Made by a program: the position numbers and the translations under genes | Shown: piece by piece, positions 33,183 through 47,918 of the stretch | Numbering within the stretch: the stretch's first letter is position 1 | How the letters are laid out: each line of letters begins with the position of its first letter | DNA from: Acetothermia bacterium UBA7521 | GTDB lineage: Bacteria > Bipolaricaulota > Bipolaricaulia > Bipolaricaulales > Bipolaricaulaceae | Length of the DNA stretch: 64,000 bases | Assembly (NCBI GenBank): GCA_002479455.1 | Contig: DLNB01000045.1 | Coordinates: 1 to 64,000 of the forward strand | Direction of reading: 5' to 3' | The notes under the pieces: generated by a model | What the model was told of the DNA's origin: nothing | The model's database searches: none | Seen by the model: only the letters and a program-made list of their open reading frames with translations

Positions 33183-34322
33183 GTGTTCCGTTTCACAGTA
33201 GTGTTGACAGGTGGGGGTGTGGGGAGGGGGTAGCAGGAGCGAGGGTCACCGCGGCAAGCTCACCAGGGATCCGACAAGAAACCTGGGAGGAAGCCCGATG
33301 ACCATCGAGGACAAGGTACACGGTTTCCGGCTCCATGCACTCCGCCGAGCGGAGGAACTGGGCAACGTGAGCGCGGCGTGTCGAGAACTTGACATCTCGC
33401 GCACGGTGTTCTACCGGTGGAAGAAGCGCCTCCGGGCGTACGGGGCGGATGCTCTTCATCCCCGACGAACGTCCGCTCGTCCCGGACGACCACCGCTGCT
33501 GGGTCCTGTGGAGGAACGGGCGATCGTAGCGACGGCGCTGGCGTGGCCAACGTGGGGACCCAACTGGATGTCGCTCCAGCTTGCGCGACAAGGGGGCCAC
33601 GTCTCCCCAAGCACGGTGTGGCGGGCGCTGCGGCGGATGGGGCTGGGAAGACGTGAAACGCGGCTCTTGGCCGTGGAGGGCCAGGCCGCCAAGGCTGCGG
33701 GGCTCCTCACCGAGCGCACGCGAAGGAACCTCCGGCGGACCCGGCACGTAGCTGTAGACGAACCCGGGGAGCTGGTGTGCCTGGACACGTTCTTCATCGG
33801 CAAGCTCAAGGGCGTAGGGCAGATGTGGCAGATCACGGCGTGCGATGCGGCGAGCTCCTACGCCTGGGCCAAGGTGATCCCCGCCCGCAACGCGAAGGAG
33901 GCAGCACGGTTCCTGACTGAGGTGCTCGTGCCCCAGTTCACCCGGGCAGGGTGGAAGCTCCAGCGTGTGCTCACGGATCGGGGGAGTGAGTTCAAGGGCG
34001 AGTTCGACCAAGCGTGTCGGGACCTTGGGATCACCCACTCGCGGACGAAGCCGCGGCACGCGTGGACGAACGGGTTCGTGGAGCGGCTGCAGAGGACCAT
34101 CCTCCACGAGCACTGGCGGGTGGCGTTCCGACAGAGGTACTTCACCCGTGCTCACCAACTCCAAAGATCCCTTGCAGGGTTCTTGCGGTTCTACAACGAG
34201 GCGCGACCGCACCAAGGGTACCGGACTCAGGGACGCCCCCCGGCGGAGGTGTTCTGGGGAGCGGCGGCTCAGGCGTCAGACAAGGAGGCCTAACGTGTCA
34301 ACAGTATTACGGTACTGGACAC
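33183..34322 (+). mobile_element. IS481-family insertion sequence
   Basis: About 1.14 kb element with imperfect terminal inverted repeats (left GTGTTCCGTTTCACAGTAGT, right complement GTGTCCAGTACCGTAATACT; about 21 of the first 30 positions match). It is flanked by CCTAGA on the left and CCTAGT on the right, a likely short target duplication. The right end lies at the ligA stop codon, leaving ligA intact. Confidence 0.8.
33298..34293 (+). CDS. IS481-type transposase
   Basis: 331 residues: an N-terminal helix-turn-helix (AEELGNVSAACRELDISRTVFYRWK), then a DDE integrase core with Asp in VCLDTFFIGKLKG, Asp in RVLTDRGSEFKG and Glu in NGFVERLQRTILHEHW. All three catalytic residues are present and the frame is unbroken, so the element may be active. 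ATG at 33298 follows GGGAGG. Confidence 0.92.
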   Translation: MTIEDKVHGFRLHALRRAEELGNVSAACRELDISRTVFYRWKKRLRAYGADALHPRRTSARPGRPPLLGPVEERAIVATALAWPTWGPNWMSLQLARQGGHVSPSTVWRALRRMGLGRRETRLLAVEGQAAKAAGLLTERTRRNLRRTRHVAVDEPGELVCLDTFFIGKLKGVGQMWQITACDAASSYAWAKVIPARNAKEAARFLTEVLVPQFTRAGWKLQRVLTDRGSEFKGEFDQACRDLGITHSRTKPRHAWTNGFVERLQRTILHEHWRVAFRQRYFTRAHQLQRSLAGFLRFYNEARPHQGYRTQGRPPAEVFWGAAAQASDKEA

Positions 34323-34323
34323 C

Positions 34324-37276
<2,953 letters not shown>

Positions 37277-37283
37277 ATCGTGG

Positions 37284-38567
37284 CTACCGAACTCGATTTC
37301 CGTCGTCTTCCGTGCTATCGGTCCTCACCCCCACAACGTGTTCGGACGCCGCCTCCACAAGGCGCACCGGAACAATTGTACCGCGCGGCGTCCCCTCTCC
37401 TCCCCGCACCTCTACCCACAGGTAGTTCTCGCTCCGGCCCCATGCCCTGCCGTCACCCTCATCCTCCACCGCCACCTCGACCGTCTCCCCTACGAACCTC
37501 CGCCGGACAGATCTGACCCACCCGTCAGCGAGTTCAGCGAGTTCGGCCGCCCGCCGGGCGGAGTCCTCGGGGGAGACCCGAGGAGAGAGCCGCGTCGCCC
37601 TCGTCTCAGGTCGAGGCGAATACCGAAAGACGTGCACGTTGAGGGGCGTGAGCGAGTTGAGGGTCTCCACCGTGCGCGCGAACGCCGCTTCATCCTCCCC
37701 CGGGAACCCCACCATCGCGTCAGCGCCCAAAGTGGCGTGCGGGACGGACGTGAGGAACGCCTGGGCTCGATCGACATACTCGCCCCGCGTGTAGGGACGT
37801 CCCATGCTGTTCAAGACGGCATCGTCACCGGACTGGAGGGGAAGGTGAAGGTACGGGCACAGGCGCCGCTCTTGGGCGAAGAGGGCGACCAGATCATCGG
37901 TTACCCCGTTCGGGTTGAGGGATGAGAGCCGGATCCGAACGCGGGGCACCTTCAGGACCTCGACGAGCAGATCGAGAAACCTCGGCTGGGAAGGGAGATC
38001 CTGTCCGTACTGAGCGAGGTTGATCCCCACGAGGACGATCTCGCGGTGGCCGGCTTGAGCCAGGGCCTCCGCCTCGGCCCGTGCTGTTGGTGGTGTCTTG
38101 CTCCGCAACGGACCCCGCACCTGCCACGTCCGGCAGAACGAACAGCCTACCGTGCAACCGTCCTGGACCTTGAGGACAGCACGTACGCGGGGTTCGGCGC
38201 CGGAGAGGAACTCCTTGTCCAGGGCTTCCCACTCCCCTTCCCACGAACTCCCGTTGAGGAAGAGGCGGATCACCTCGGCGGCCCGTCGCTTGTCCCGGTT
38301 TCCCACAATCAGGTCCGCCCCCGCGTTCCGAAGACTCCCTCCCGCCCCGTCCGCACCGCAGCCTACGGCCACAACGAGGGCTTGCGGGTGTTCCCGTCGC
38401 ACGCGGGCGACGAGCTGGCGAGACTTCCGATCCGCAAGCCCGGTCACGGTACACGTGTTCACAATGTGAACGTCCCGCGGCCCACTGAGGCCCGCCAGAT
38501 GCTCGGTGAGAACCTGCGACTCGTACTGGTTGACCCGGCACCCCAATGTGTGGACGACGACGCTCAT
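37284..38567 (-). CDS. mtaB: tRNA methylthiotransferase, MtaB type
   Basis: Radical SAM enzyme that adds a methylthio group to t6A37 of tRNA. 427 residues: N-terminal UPF0004 part with cysteines in [11 protein letters not shown] and [15 protein letters not shown], radical SAM motif [11 protein letters not shown], and a C-terminal TRAM-like region ([24 protein letters not shown]). CxxxCxxC and the three N-terminal cysteines are all present. The start at 38567 overlaps the AMMECR1 stop; the long frame upstream is antisense. MiaB is the nearest alternative, but the sequence around the cluster favours MtaB. Confidence 0.88.
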   Translation of the reverse strand: MSVVVHTLGCRVNQYESQVLTEHLAGLSGPRDVHIVNTCTVTGLADRKSRQLVARVRREHPQALVVAVGCGADGAGGSLRNAGADLIVGNRDKRRAAEVIRLFLNGSSWEGEWEALDKEFLSGAEPRVRAVLKVQDGCTVGCSFCRTWQVRGPLRSKTPPTARAEAEALAQAGHREIVLVGINLAQYGQDLPSQPRFLDLLVEVLKVPRVRIRLSSLNPNGVTDDLVALFAQERRLCPYLHLPLQSGDDAVLNSMGRPYTRGEYVDRAQAFLTSVPHATLGADAMVGFPGEDEAAFARTVETLNSLTPLNVHVFRYSPRPETRATRLSPRVSPEDSARRAAELAELADGWVRSVRRRFVGETVEVAVEDEGDGRAWGRSENYLWVEVRGGEGTPRGTIVPVRLVEAASEHVVGVRTDSTEDDGNRVR

Positions 38568-39082
38568 TCCGTGTGTCGCTCCACCGTGAACCGCCACATC
38601 TGGCATGGTTCGTCGGGGGAGATCCCGGCCTTCAGCCGGGCGATCCGAAGCTGATCCTCGACCGTGTCCACGCCCGAGAGGTCGGGAAGGAGGAGACCCC
38701 GCCGCCACCCAGATTGGACGATCACCCCGTACCGTCGCGGATCGAGATCGGCCATCTCGCACGGCTCGGGCGAGGAGAGCACATCCACCGACACCGAAAT
38801 CTCCGGAAGCTCGTAAGGGGCAACGGGAGGGAACCGGGGGTCTTCGGTTGCGGCGCGGATTGCGTTGGAGATGATCTCTCCGGCGAGAGTGTCCTCGCTC
38901 GGCTCGTAGGTGCCGATGCACCCCCGGAGCACACCCCTCTTCTTGAGGGACACGAACGCCCCCGCGCGGCGAGCGGACAGCTCCGACGGCAGGTTTGGGG
39001 GCGGAGAGAATCGCCTCCCGCTGCGCACGTGCTCCTCAAGGGTCAACCGAGCCAAAGCCACGTACGGATCGTGACTCCTCAC
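38564..39082 (-). CDS. amrA: AMMECR1-domain protein (AmmeMemoRadiSam system protein A)
   Basis: 172-residue AMMECR1 protein: [31 protein letters not shown] (family hallmark), [22 protein letters not shown] and ISVSVDVLS are all seen. Function is unknown. The frame is open from a TTG at 39118, but those bases form the TTGACA of a promoter whose -10 ends 8 nt before the GTG at 39082, so that GTG is the preferred, leaderless start. It heads the AMMECR1-mtaB-phoH-ligA unit. Confidence 0.88.
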   Translation of the reverse strand: MRSHDPYVALARLTLEEHVRSGRRFSPPPNLPSELSARRAGAFVSLKKRGVLRGCIGTYEPSEDTLAGEIISNAIRAATEDPRFPPVAPYELPEISVSVDVLSSPEPCEMADLDPRRYGVIVQSGWRRGLLLPDLSGVDTVEDQLRIARLKAGISPDEPCQMWRFTVERHTE

Positions 39083-39090
39083 GGATAGGG

Positions 39091-39118
39091 AGCGTACCGC
39101 ACTTGCGGCTTCTGTCAA
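39091..39118 (-). promoter_or_regulatory. Promoter of the AMMECR1-mtaB-phoH-ligA unit
   Basis: TTGACA (39118-39113), 16 nt, TACGCT (39096-39091), then GTG at 39082. It decides the start codon of the gene. Confidence 0.6.
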
Positions 39119-39126
39119 CCACTCAT

Positions 39127-39156
39127 TTGACGGGCCACCCGCTGCGGGGCTACCCT
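39127..39156 (+). promoter_or_regulatory. Promoter of the LCP-rsfS operon
   Basis: TTGACG (39127-39132), 18 nt, TACCCT (39151-39156), ending 9 nt before the ATG at 39166. Back to back with the AMMECR1 promoter. Confidence 0.5.
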
Positions 39157-39165
39157 CTATCCGTT

Positions 39166-40320
39166 ATGCGACGGGTGGCGATCGGTGTCGGGTTGGTGCT
39201 CACCGCGGTAGCGGTGACCTTGTTCATCTTGTTCTCGCAGACCGAGGTCGCCCGCACGTTCCGCCAGGGGGCGCCGGTGTGCGTGCTGGTGGTGGGGGTG
39301 GACGAGGGAGTTCCCGATGCGGGGGCAGACACGGTGTCGGTGGCCATCCTTCAACCGGGCGGCAGAGCCACGTGGATCAGCATTCCTCCTGACCTTGTCT
39401 GGCCCACTGCAACGGGATGGACGTCGCTTCACATGCTGTACGCGCACGAGGGAATCGCCGGGATCTCCCGCCGGTTGAGTCTTCTCCTCGAGATCACCCT
39501 CCCCTACTGGGTCGTGGTGGACTTCGCCGCGCTACGCACAGTGGTCGACGCAGTCGGAGGGGTGGAACTCACGGTGGAGGAGCGGCTTGTCTACCAGGAT
39601 CGTTCCCGGAACCTGTTCATCGACGTCCCTCCCGGGAGACAGGTGCTCGACGGAACCGCCGCGGCCGACTTTGTGCGCTACCACGATGGAGATGAGTCCG
39701 GGCGGCTCGCCCGCCACCACCAGTTCCTGGGGGCGCTTCTGGAGAAGGCCCGGGCCGTTCCCGCTAACCGGTGGCGAGCCACGGCTGAGACTGTTCGGAA
39801 CGCAGTCCAGACGAACCTCTCCCTGTGGGAAACCCTGGATCTGGTGCGGGCGCTCAGCGGCGCTACACCGGATCGGGTCATGTTCGTCATCGCACCAACT
39901 GCGCCACGCGCTGGGGCCACCCGCAATCTAGTCCCCGACCTGGTCCGCCTGCGCCAACTCACCCAATCCTCGGTGCGTGGATCGTCGTTCCTCACCCGAG
40001 ACGAGATCCGGGTGCTGGTTCTCAACGGGACAGGACAGAAGCTCCTCGCCACGCGGACCGGAGCCTGGTTGGCCGACCTCGGGTTCACGGTGACGGGGAC
40101 CGCGGATGCCGATCGTTCGAACTACCCCCGGACCTACATCGTCGCCCGGGAGGATGCCCGGGCTAAAGGCCAAGCGGTGTTCGAGGTCATCCCCACGGGC
40201 GTTCAATCTTCCGTTCAGGTACAGACCGACCGCGAGTTCGACCTGGCGCGGATCGGCGGATGGCCGCAACATACCGACGTGATCCTCATCTTGGGAGCAG
40301 CGTTCGATGTCCGGCCCTGA
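39166..40320 (+). CDS. LytR-CpsA-Psr (LCP) family cell-envelope protein
   Basis: 384 residues: an N-terminal membrane anchor (VAIGVGLVLTAVAVTLFILF), an extracytoplasmic LCP domain (LVVGVDEG, DTVSVAIL, VDFAALRTVVDAVGGVELTVEE, GTAAADFVRYHDGDESGRLARHHQFL in blocks) and a C-terminal LytR_C domain (IRVLVLNGTGQKLLATRTGAWL). LCP enzymes attach glycopolymers to the envelope; which polymer is unknown here. The ATG at 39166 is preceded by a -10 box 9 nt away. Overlaps rsfS by 14 nt, a frequent pairing. Confidence 0.9.
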   Translation: MRRVAIGVGLVLTAVAVTLFILFSQTEVARTFRQGAPVCVLVVGVDEGVPDAGADTVSVAILQPGGRATWISIPPDLVWPTATGWTSLHMLYAHEGIAGISRRLSLLLEITLPYWVVVDFAALRTVVDAVGGVELTVEERLVYQDRSRNLFIDVPPGRQVLDGTAAADFVRYHDGDESGRLARHHQFLGALLEKARAVPANRWRATAETVRNAVQTNLSLWETLDLVRALSGATPDRVMFVIAPTAPRAGATRNLVPDLVRLRQLTQSSVRGSSFLTRDEIRVLVLNGTGQKLLATRTGAWLADLGFTVTGTADADRSNYPRTYIVAREDARAKGQAVFEVIPTGVQSSVQVQTDREFDLARIGGWPQHTDVILILGAAFDVRP

Positions 40321-40672
40321 GCGCGACCTTCTTGACCGAGCGGCCCAGATCATCGAGGCAAAGAAGGCCGCCCGTCTGACCGTGATCGATGTTGGGGGAT
40401 CCTCGATTCCGACTGGCTATTTTCTCGTCGCCAGCGGCGAGAACCCCGTCCATGTAAGGGCGCTGGGGAACGAACTCCTCGCGAAGATGCCCCTCGCTCC
40501 CCGGCACGTGGAGGGACTACGGGAGGGCCGGTGGGCCCTTCTCGACTACGGAGATTTCATCGTTCACCTCTTCCATGACGAGGTGAGGGCGTTCTACGAC
40601 ATCGAGGGCCTGTGGCCGGGACACCAGGTGGTCCCCTGGCCGGGCTTGCGCTCCCCCCGTCCCTCGCTATAA
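40307..40672 (+). CDS. rsfS: Ribosomal silencing factor RsfS
   Basis: 121-residue Iojap/RsfS protein that binds uL14 and blocks subunit joining. Motifs: AAQIIEAKKAARLTVIDV, TGYFLVASGEN, the conserved EGLREGRWALLDYGDFIVHLFHDEVRAFYDIEGLW in overlapping blocks. Length typical. Its last codons overlap a -10 box (TATAAT) of the rRNA promoter. Confidence 0.94.
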   Translation: MSGPERDLLDRAAQIIEAKKAARLTVIDVGGSSIPTGYFLVASGENPVHVRALGNELLAKMPLAPRHVEGLREGRWALLDYGDFIVHLFHDEVRAFYDIEGLWPGHQVVPWPGLRSPRPSL

Positions 40673-40673
40673 T
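40646..40673 (+). promoter_or_regulatory. Candidate promoter of the 23S-5S rRNA operon
   Basis: TTGCGC (40646-40651), 16 nt, and a perfect TATAAT (40668-40673) straddling the rsfS stop codon. Transcription would begin near 40680, upstream of the 23S processing stem, as required. Confidence 0.5.
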
Positions 40674-40688
40674 GCCCCCTCGGTTACA

Positions 40689-40710
40689 GCCCCTGCCGTG
40701 GGGCAGGGGC
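40689..40710 (+). other. GC-rich hairpin in the rRNA leader
   Basis: GCCCCTGCC, loop GTGG, GGCAGGGGC: perfect 9-bp stem right after the predicted rRNA start. No T-run follows. It could end the LCP-rsfS transcript or be a leader structure of the pre-rRNA. Confidence 0.4.
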
Positions 40711-40744
40711 CGCTGTGCACTTGGACGACAATCCGGTCCTTGAC

Positions 40745-40764
40745 AAGTGAATAGAGCGTCTGCT

Positions 40765-40771
<7 letters not shown>
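40745..40771 (+). repeat. 5' arm of 27-bp 23S processing stem
   Basis: Pairs with 43780-43806; 26 of 27 positions are complementary and the last is a G-U pair in RNA. Such stems flank 23S rRNA and are cut by RNase III. Confidence 0.85.
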
Positions 40772-43779
<3,008 letters not shown>

Positions 43780-43788
<9 letters not shown>

Positions 43789-43806
43789 CGGACGCTCTAT
43801 TCACTT
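43780..43806 (+). repeat. 3' arm of 27-bp 23S processing stem
   Basis: Complement of 40745-40771 (see that entry). Confidence 0.85.
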
Positions 43807-43826
43807 CTCAAGGCCGATGTGGAGAT

Positions 43827-43935
<109 letters not shown>

Positions 43936-43945
<10 letters not shown>

Positions 43946-43956
43946 TCCTTTTTTTC
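43936..43956 (+). terminator. Terminator after 5S rRNA
   Basis: The 3' half of the 5S terminal helix is followed at once by ATCC and seven T residues, a simple intrinsic terminator. The dnaX -10 box starts 16 nt later. Confidence 0.6.
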
Positions 43957-43986
43957 TTCCCCTCCATCCGCTATTCTCCCCTGTCC

Positions 43987-45471
43987 ATGACCGACCCTAC
44001 CGATCGCCTCTCTCTGTACCGCCGGTTCCGCCCGCAGCGATTTGGGGAGATCGTTGGGCAGGACCTCCTCGTCGCCACGCTTCGCCGCGCCGTGGCTGGC
44101 GGGAAGCTCACCCACGCCTACCTCCTCTCCGGCCAGCGCGGGGTCGGGAAGACGTCGGTGGCGCGGATCCTCGCTCGGGCCGTGAACTGCCTCGCACTGG
44201 AAGACGGAGAGCCCTGTAACCGCTGCGAGTCCTGTCACCGCATCCTCGCCGGTCAGTCCCTCGACGTGGTGGAGATCGACGGAGCATCCAACCGTGGGGT
44301 CGATCAGATCCGGCGGCTGCGGGAAGAGGTGGCGTACGTTCCCGCGGGGAGCCGGCGCAAGGTGTACATCATCGACGAGGTGCACATGCTCACCGGCGAG
44401 GCGTTCAACGCCCTCCTCAAGACGCTCGAGGAACCCCCGCCCCACATCCTGTTCGTCTTCGCCACCACCGAACCGCACAAGGTCCCCGCGACGGTGATCT
44501 CGCGCTGCCAGGCGTTCGAGTTCCAGCCCATCGGCGAGAGTGCGATCGCCCGCGTCTTGCACACGATCGCCCAAGCGGAAGGGATCGCCCTCGCTCCTAC
44601 AGCAGCCGACCTCATCGCCCGACGCAGCCGCGGCGCGCTGCGGGACGCCCTGGTCGTCCTCGATCAGCTGGGGCACACGGGTGAGGTCACGGAAGAGGCC
44701 GTGGTGGAACTCCTCGGTCTTCCCCCCCTCTCCATGTTGGACGGATTCCTCGACGCCCTCGTCGGACGCAACGCTGACGAGGCACTTTCCATGGTTGCCG
44801 ATCTTTCCGCGCGGGGTCGAGACCTCGCCTTGTTTCTCGAAGAGGCGGCCAGCCGAGCGAGAGATCGGATCATCACTGGCGAGCCGCCCCTCATCCCCAT
44901 CGCCCAACGGCTGATCGAGCTCCGGGGCGAGATGGGTCGGGCGTTCTCGCGTCGCCTCCACGTGGAGATGGCGATCGTCGCCCTGTGCGGTCCGCCGCAG
45001 AACAGGAAGCCGCCCGCCTCCTCCGTTCAGAGCGAGGTCGACGTACTTCCCCTGGCTACCCCGCACGGCGCAGCCCGCGGAACCAACAAGCAGCGGATCG
45101 AGAAAGCCGCACCGGCATCCGAGGAGAGACAGACTCAAGAGGGAGCGGCGTGGCCGGCGATGCTCGCGGCCGTGTTCGCGGAACGGGTCTCGGTAGCGGC
45201 GTTCCTCTACCCGGCCGAGGCGACGTGGGCGGATGGCCTCCTCACGATCCGCCTTCCAGCCGACTGCGGGTACCACTTCGAGTCCCTTCGTGATCCCGCC
45301 GTACATGGGTACGTGGAGACGGTGGCCCACAGGTTCTTCGACCCTCTGCTCACCGTGCATCTGTCGTGGGCCGGTGAGACTCAGAAGCTAACGTTGGAAG
45401 AAGGAGCGAGAATCCTCGCCGAGGCATTGGAAGGAACGATCCTACGGGAGGGAGACAATGGGAACAGGTGA
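43987..45471 (+). CDS. dnaX: DNA polymerase III subunit gamma/tau
   Basis: Clamp-loader ATPase. 494 residues: RFRPQRFGEIVGQD, Walker A GQRGVGKTSVARIL, zinc-binding cysteines CLALEDGEPCNRCESCHRI, DEVHML, the sensor-1 TTEPHKVPATVISRC and the domain III region (GLPPLSMLDGFLDALV). The C-terminal part is short compared with tau and I see no A-rich frameshift signal, so a single product is likely. TATTCT (43972-43977) ends 9 nt before the ATG. First gene of dnaX-ybaB-recR. Confidence 0.95.
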   Translation: MTDPTDRLSLYRRFRPQRFGEIVGQDLLVATLRRAVAGGKLTHAYLLSGQRGVGKTSVARILARAVNCLALEDGEPCNRCESCHRILAGQSLDVVEIDGASNRGVDQIRRLREEVAYVPAGSRRKVYIIDEVHMLTGEAFNALLKTLEEPPPHILFVFATTEPHKVPATVISRCQAFEFQPIGESAIARVLHTIAQAEGIALAPTAADLIARRSRGALRDALVVLDQLGHTGEVTEEAVVELLGLPPLSMLDGFLDALVGRNADEALSMVADLSARGRDLALFLEEAASRARDRIITGEPPLIPIAQRLIELRGEMGRAFSRRLHVEMAIVALCGPPQNRKPPASSVQSEVDVLPLATPHGAARGTNKQRIEKAAPASEERQTQEGAAWPAMLAAVFAERVSVAAFLYPAEATWADGLLTIRLPADCGYHFESLRDPAVHGYVETVAHRFFDPLLTVHLSWAGETQKLTLEEGARILAEALEGTILREGDNGNR

Positions 45472-45775
45472 TCTGCGGAACCTGATGAAGGAGGCGCAAC
45501 GCCTCCAGACGCAGATGGCGGAGAACCAGCGCAAGTTGGCCGAGACCGAAGTGGAAGCCACCTCAGGCGGTGGCGTGGTCAAGGCCGCGGTGAACGGTCA
45601 CGGGGAGATCCTGAAGGTCGAGATCTCCCCTGATGTGGCGCGGTCTGAAGACGTCGAACTGTTGGCTGATCTCGTCGTCGCAGCGGTCCGCGAGGCCCAG
45701 GCAAAAGCCAAGGAACTCGTCCAAAAGACGATGGCCCCCCTGACGCGGCTCCTCCCTCCGGGATTTGGCGGATGA
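45458..45775 (+). CDS. ybaB: YbaB/EbfC-family nucleoid-associated protein
   Basis: 105 residues: LMKEAQRLQTQMAENQRKLAETEVEATSGGG and VKAAVNGHGEILKVEISPDV (in blocks) are hallmarks. Binds DNA as a dimer and is found next to recR in most bacteria. GGGAG lies 5 nt before the ATG. Overlaps dnaX by 14 nt and recR by 4 nt. Confidence 0.95.
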   Translation: MGTGDLRNLMKEAQRLQTQMAENQRKLAETEVEATSGGGVVKAAVNGHGEILKVEISPDVARSEDVELLADLVVAAVREAQAKAKELVQKTMAPLTRLLPPGFGG

Positions 45776-46356
45776 TCGCTCCCCTCGAAGATCTCCTCGC
45801 CACCTTGTCCCGCCTGCCGGGGATCGGACGACGATCGGCAGAGCGGATCGCGTTCTTCCTCCTCGCCAAGCCGGAGGAAGGAAGAAGGCTCACGGCGACC
45901 CTGGCCGGACTCGACCGCATCACCCGCTGCCCGCGGTGCGGGAACTTCGCCACCGATGGCCCGTGCGCGATCTGCCGCGACCCCAAGCGCGATGGAACAA
46001 TGCTCTGCGTCGTCGCCCGGCCGTGGGAGATCCCCCACATCGAGAAGACGGGGGAGTACCGAGGCCGCTACCACGTGTTGGGAGGGCTCATCTCTCCAAG
46101 CCAGGACATCGGTCCCGACGACCTCGCCGTGGCCAGCCTCGTGGAACGGGTAAAGGTCGAGGGCGTTCGGGAAGTGATCCTTGCCCTCGAGCCCAAGCTC
46201 GACGGCGACCTCACCGCGATGCACCTGCTACGGGTTCTCAAGCCGTTGGGCATAGCAGTCTCGCAGCTTGCCCACGGGATCCCCGTGGGGCGGGACCTCG
46301 AATCCGCCGACGAACTCACGCTCGGCCGCGCCCTCAAAGGGCGTACTCAGCTCTAG
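45772..46356 (+). CDS. recR: Recombination protein RecR
   Basis: 194 residues: helix-hairpin-helix (LPGIGRRSAERIAFFLL), zinc-finger CPRCGNFATDGPCAICRD and a TOPRIM domain (LCVVARPWEIPHIEKTGEYRGRYHVLGG, in blocks). Works with RecO (28.9 kb) in gap repair. The ATG overlaps the ybaB stop. Confidence 0.95.
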   Translation: MIAPLEDLLATLSRLPGIGRRSAERIAFFLLAKPEEGRRLTATLAGLDRITRCPRCGNFATDGPCAICRDPKRDGTMLCVVARPWEIPHIEKTGEYRGRYHVLGGLISPSQDIGPDDLAVASLVERVKVEGVREVILALEPKLDGDLTAMHLLRVLKPLGIAVSQLAHGIPVGRDLESADELTLGRALKGRTQL

Positions 46357-46558
46357 GTCGTTGACCTGGTCTGAGAAACAGAGGGAGTACCGCGGGCGTG
46401 TCTCGATGGGAGTAGAGGCAGTATCCTAAGGCGGTCTTGGATCCACGACGAGAGCGCCGGGCAGACAAGCCTTTGAACCACAACGGGTGTGCAGATCGCG
46501 TGATGCACCCCGCGGCAGGGATTCGGCTTGGCATGGGTGGCTGCACGGAGAGAATCGC

Positions 46559-47237
46559 ATGACGCCTGACACCCGCCAGCTTCTGCTCGACTCGCTGCCG
46601 ATCCAGACCGGAGAGGCGCGAGTGCGATGGTGGCAGCAGTCGGATCTGGATTGCCTGGTCGCGTGGCCCGACTACCCGTTCCCGTACCAGGAAGTTCGCG
46701 TTCAGTTTCCGCGCTGAGCCATTTGAGAGGCGGCAAGACCTCTTTCAGAGACGGAAGAGCGATCGCAGTCGCATCACCCTGGTCGCGGACTCCGAAAGCC
46801 GCGGGCTGGTCGCTTATGTCGCGCTCCTGGGCATTGACTGGAACCTCCTAGAGGTTGGTTCCCTCTCGGTCCGCGTGCACCCCCACCAGTGCGACCAAGG
46901 GATCGGGACCGAGGTGCTGGGCAAGGTGGTTGGGTGGACGTTTGCAGGTGGGGTGCGCAGCATTGCCCTCGACGTGGCAGCCTCCAACGGGCGCGCGATC
47001 CGATGCTACGAGAAGGTTGGCTTTTCCGATGTCGGCGCGATCTGGCGGCCTTTCTCCTTCCCAACTGGCACCGGCAGGGTTCCACAGACGGCGCAGGCCG
47101 TTGCCGAAAATCCAGACCTCGCGTTTCTTCTTCCGCACATTCGGAAGCGTCATAGCGGGTGGGAACTTCGCTTCAGACGCATGGAGATCCGGAACGCGAC
47201 CCCAAAAGCAACGCACTTCGAAAGCTCGCGCCGCTAA
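46559..47237 (+). pseudogene. Frameshifted GNAT acetyltransferase
   Basis: The N-terminal part (MTPDTRQLLLDSLP... WPDYPFPYQEVR) stops at 46717, but the protein continues in another frame: FRAEPFERRQDLFQRR, ITLVADSESRGLVAYVALLG, and the acyl-CoA loop SVRVHPHQCDQGIGTEVLGK with AASNGRAIRCYEKVGF. A single indel near 46700 explains both halves, so the gene is broken or the assembly has an error there. It follows recR after about 200 nt that hold nothing I can identify. Confidence 0.75.
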
Positions 47238-47805
47238 CCTCCTTCAGCTGACAACCCGCCTCTCGAGGTGAGGTCGGGCTTGGAAGACAGGCTCGAGGAC
47301 GAAGCAGGGATGCCAAGGAAGGGACAAGCCCCTGAAGAGATCGTCACCGAGCCGTGCCGCACGCGAGGAGATACGATCAGCGACTCAGGACAGCGCGCCT
47401 CTGTCAGAGATCCGCAAAAAACACCGATACGTAGGGCATCACAGGATCTGGTGCGCCCGAGCGGACGCGTCTGGAGTCTCACCCGACCAAGAGCGGCGGA
47501 GGTCCGGCTACCGCTCGTCGCTGCCCGAATCCGCGGGTCGGGGCGAAGCGGCGCGAACACACAAGAAAACGCGACCTCATCCCCGTCTGAGAAACCGAAC
47601 GCCCGCGCACTCCATCGCGAGACGGCTTGGTTTCGGCGCCGCAGCGTAAGGCCGACAGACCAAGGTCTGGATCCGATATCGTTGCACCCGGTGGGAGTGC
47701 CCACGTCGTCCCAGTTTCCAGCGTTCGAACTGGGCCTCTCTCTGGGGGGGCAGGTCCAACCTCATCTTCCTGGCAATAACCGCCTGGCGCACCAAGAAAG
47801 GAGGC
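47238..47805. other. Stretch without a convincing gene
   Basis: About 570 nt. A 189-codon plus-strand frame (47268-47837) and an overlapping minus-strand frame exist but neither has a ribosome site or a recognisable domain; both look like chance frames. No repeats were noticed. Confidence 0.4.
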
Positions 47806-47835
47806 TTGACAGGGCAGGGCGCCAGCTGTTATGGT
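47806..47835 (+). promoter_or_regulatory. Promoter of the secreted repeat-protein gene
   Basis: TTGACA (47806-47811), 18 nt, TATGGT (47830-47835); leader of about 77 nt before the ATG at 47919. Confidence 0.65.
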
Positions 47836-47918
47836 AGATAGCTGAGGTTGGAGCCGTAACGGGTTCCCGTGGTTGCTCCAGCCAAGTCACACACCTGTTG
47901 CAGGCGAGGAGGAGGAGT

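Noticed and set aside
38995..39165. N-terminal extension of the LCP protein upstream of 39166
   Set aside because: It overlaps the divergent AMMECR1 gene and both promoters, and the membrane anchor begins right after the ATG at 39166.
43987..45471. Programmed frameshift in dnaX giving gamma and tau
   Set aside because: No A-rich slippery sequence with a following hairpin was seen; the gene is already short.
47268..47837. 189-codon plus-strand frame
   Set aside because: No ribosome site, no domain, Arg/Pro-rich chance composition, and it covers the promoter of the next gene.
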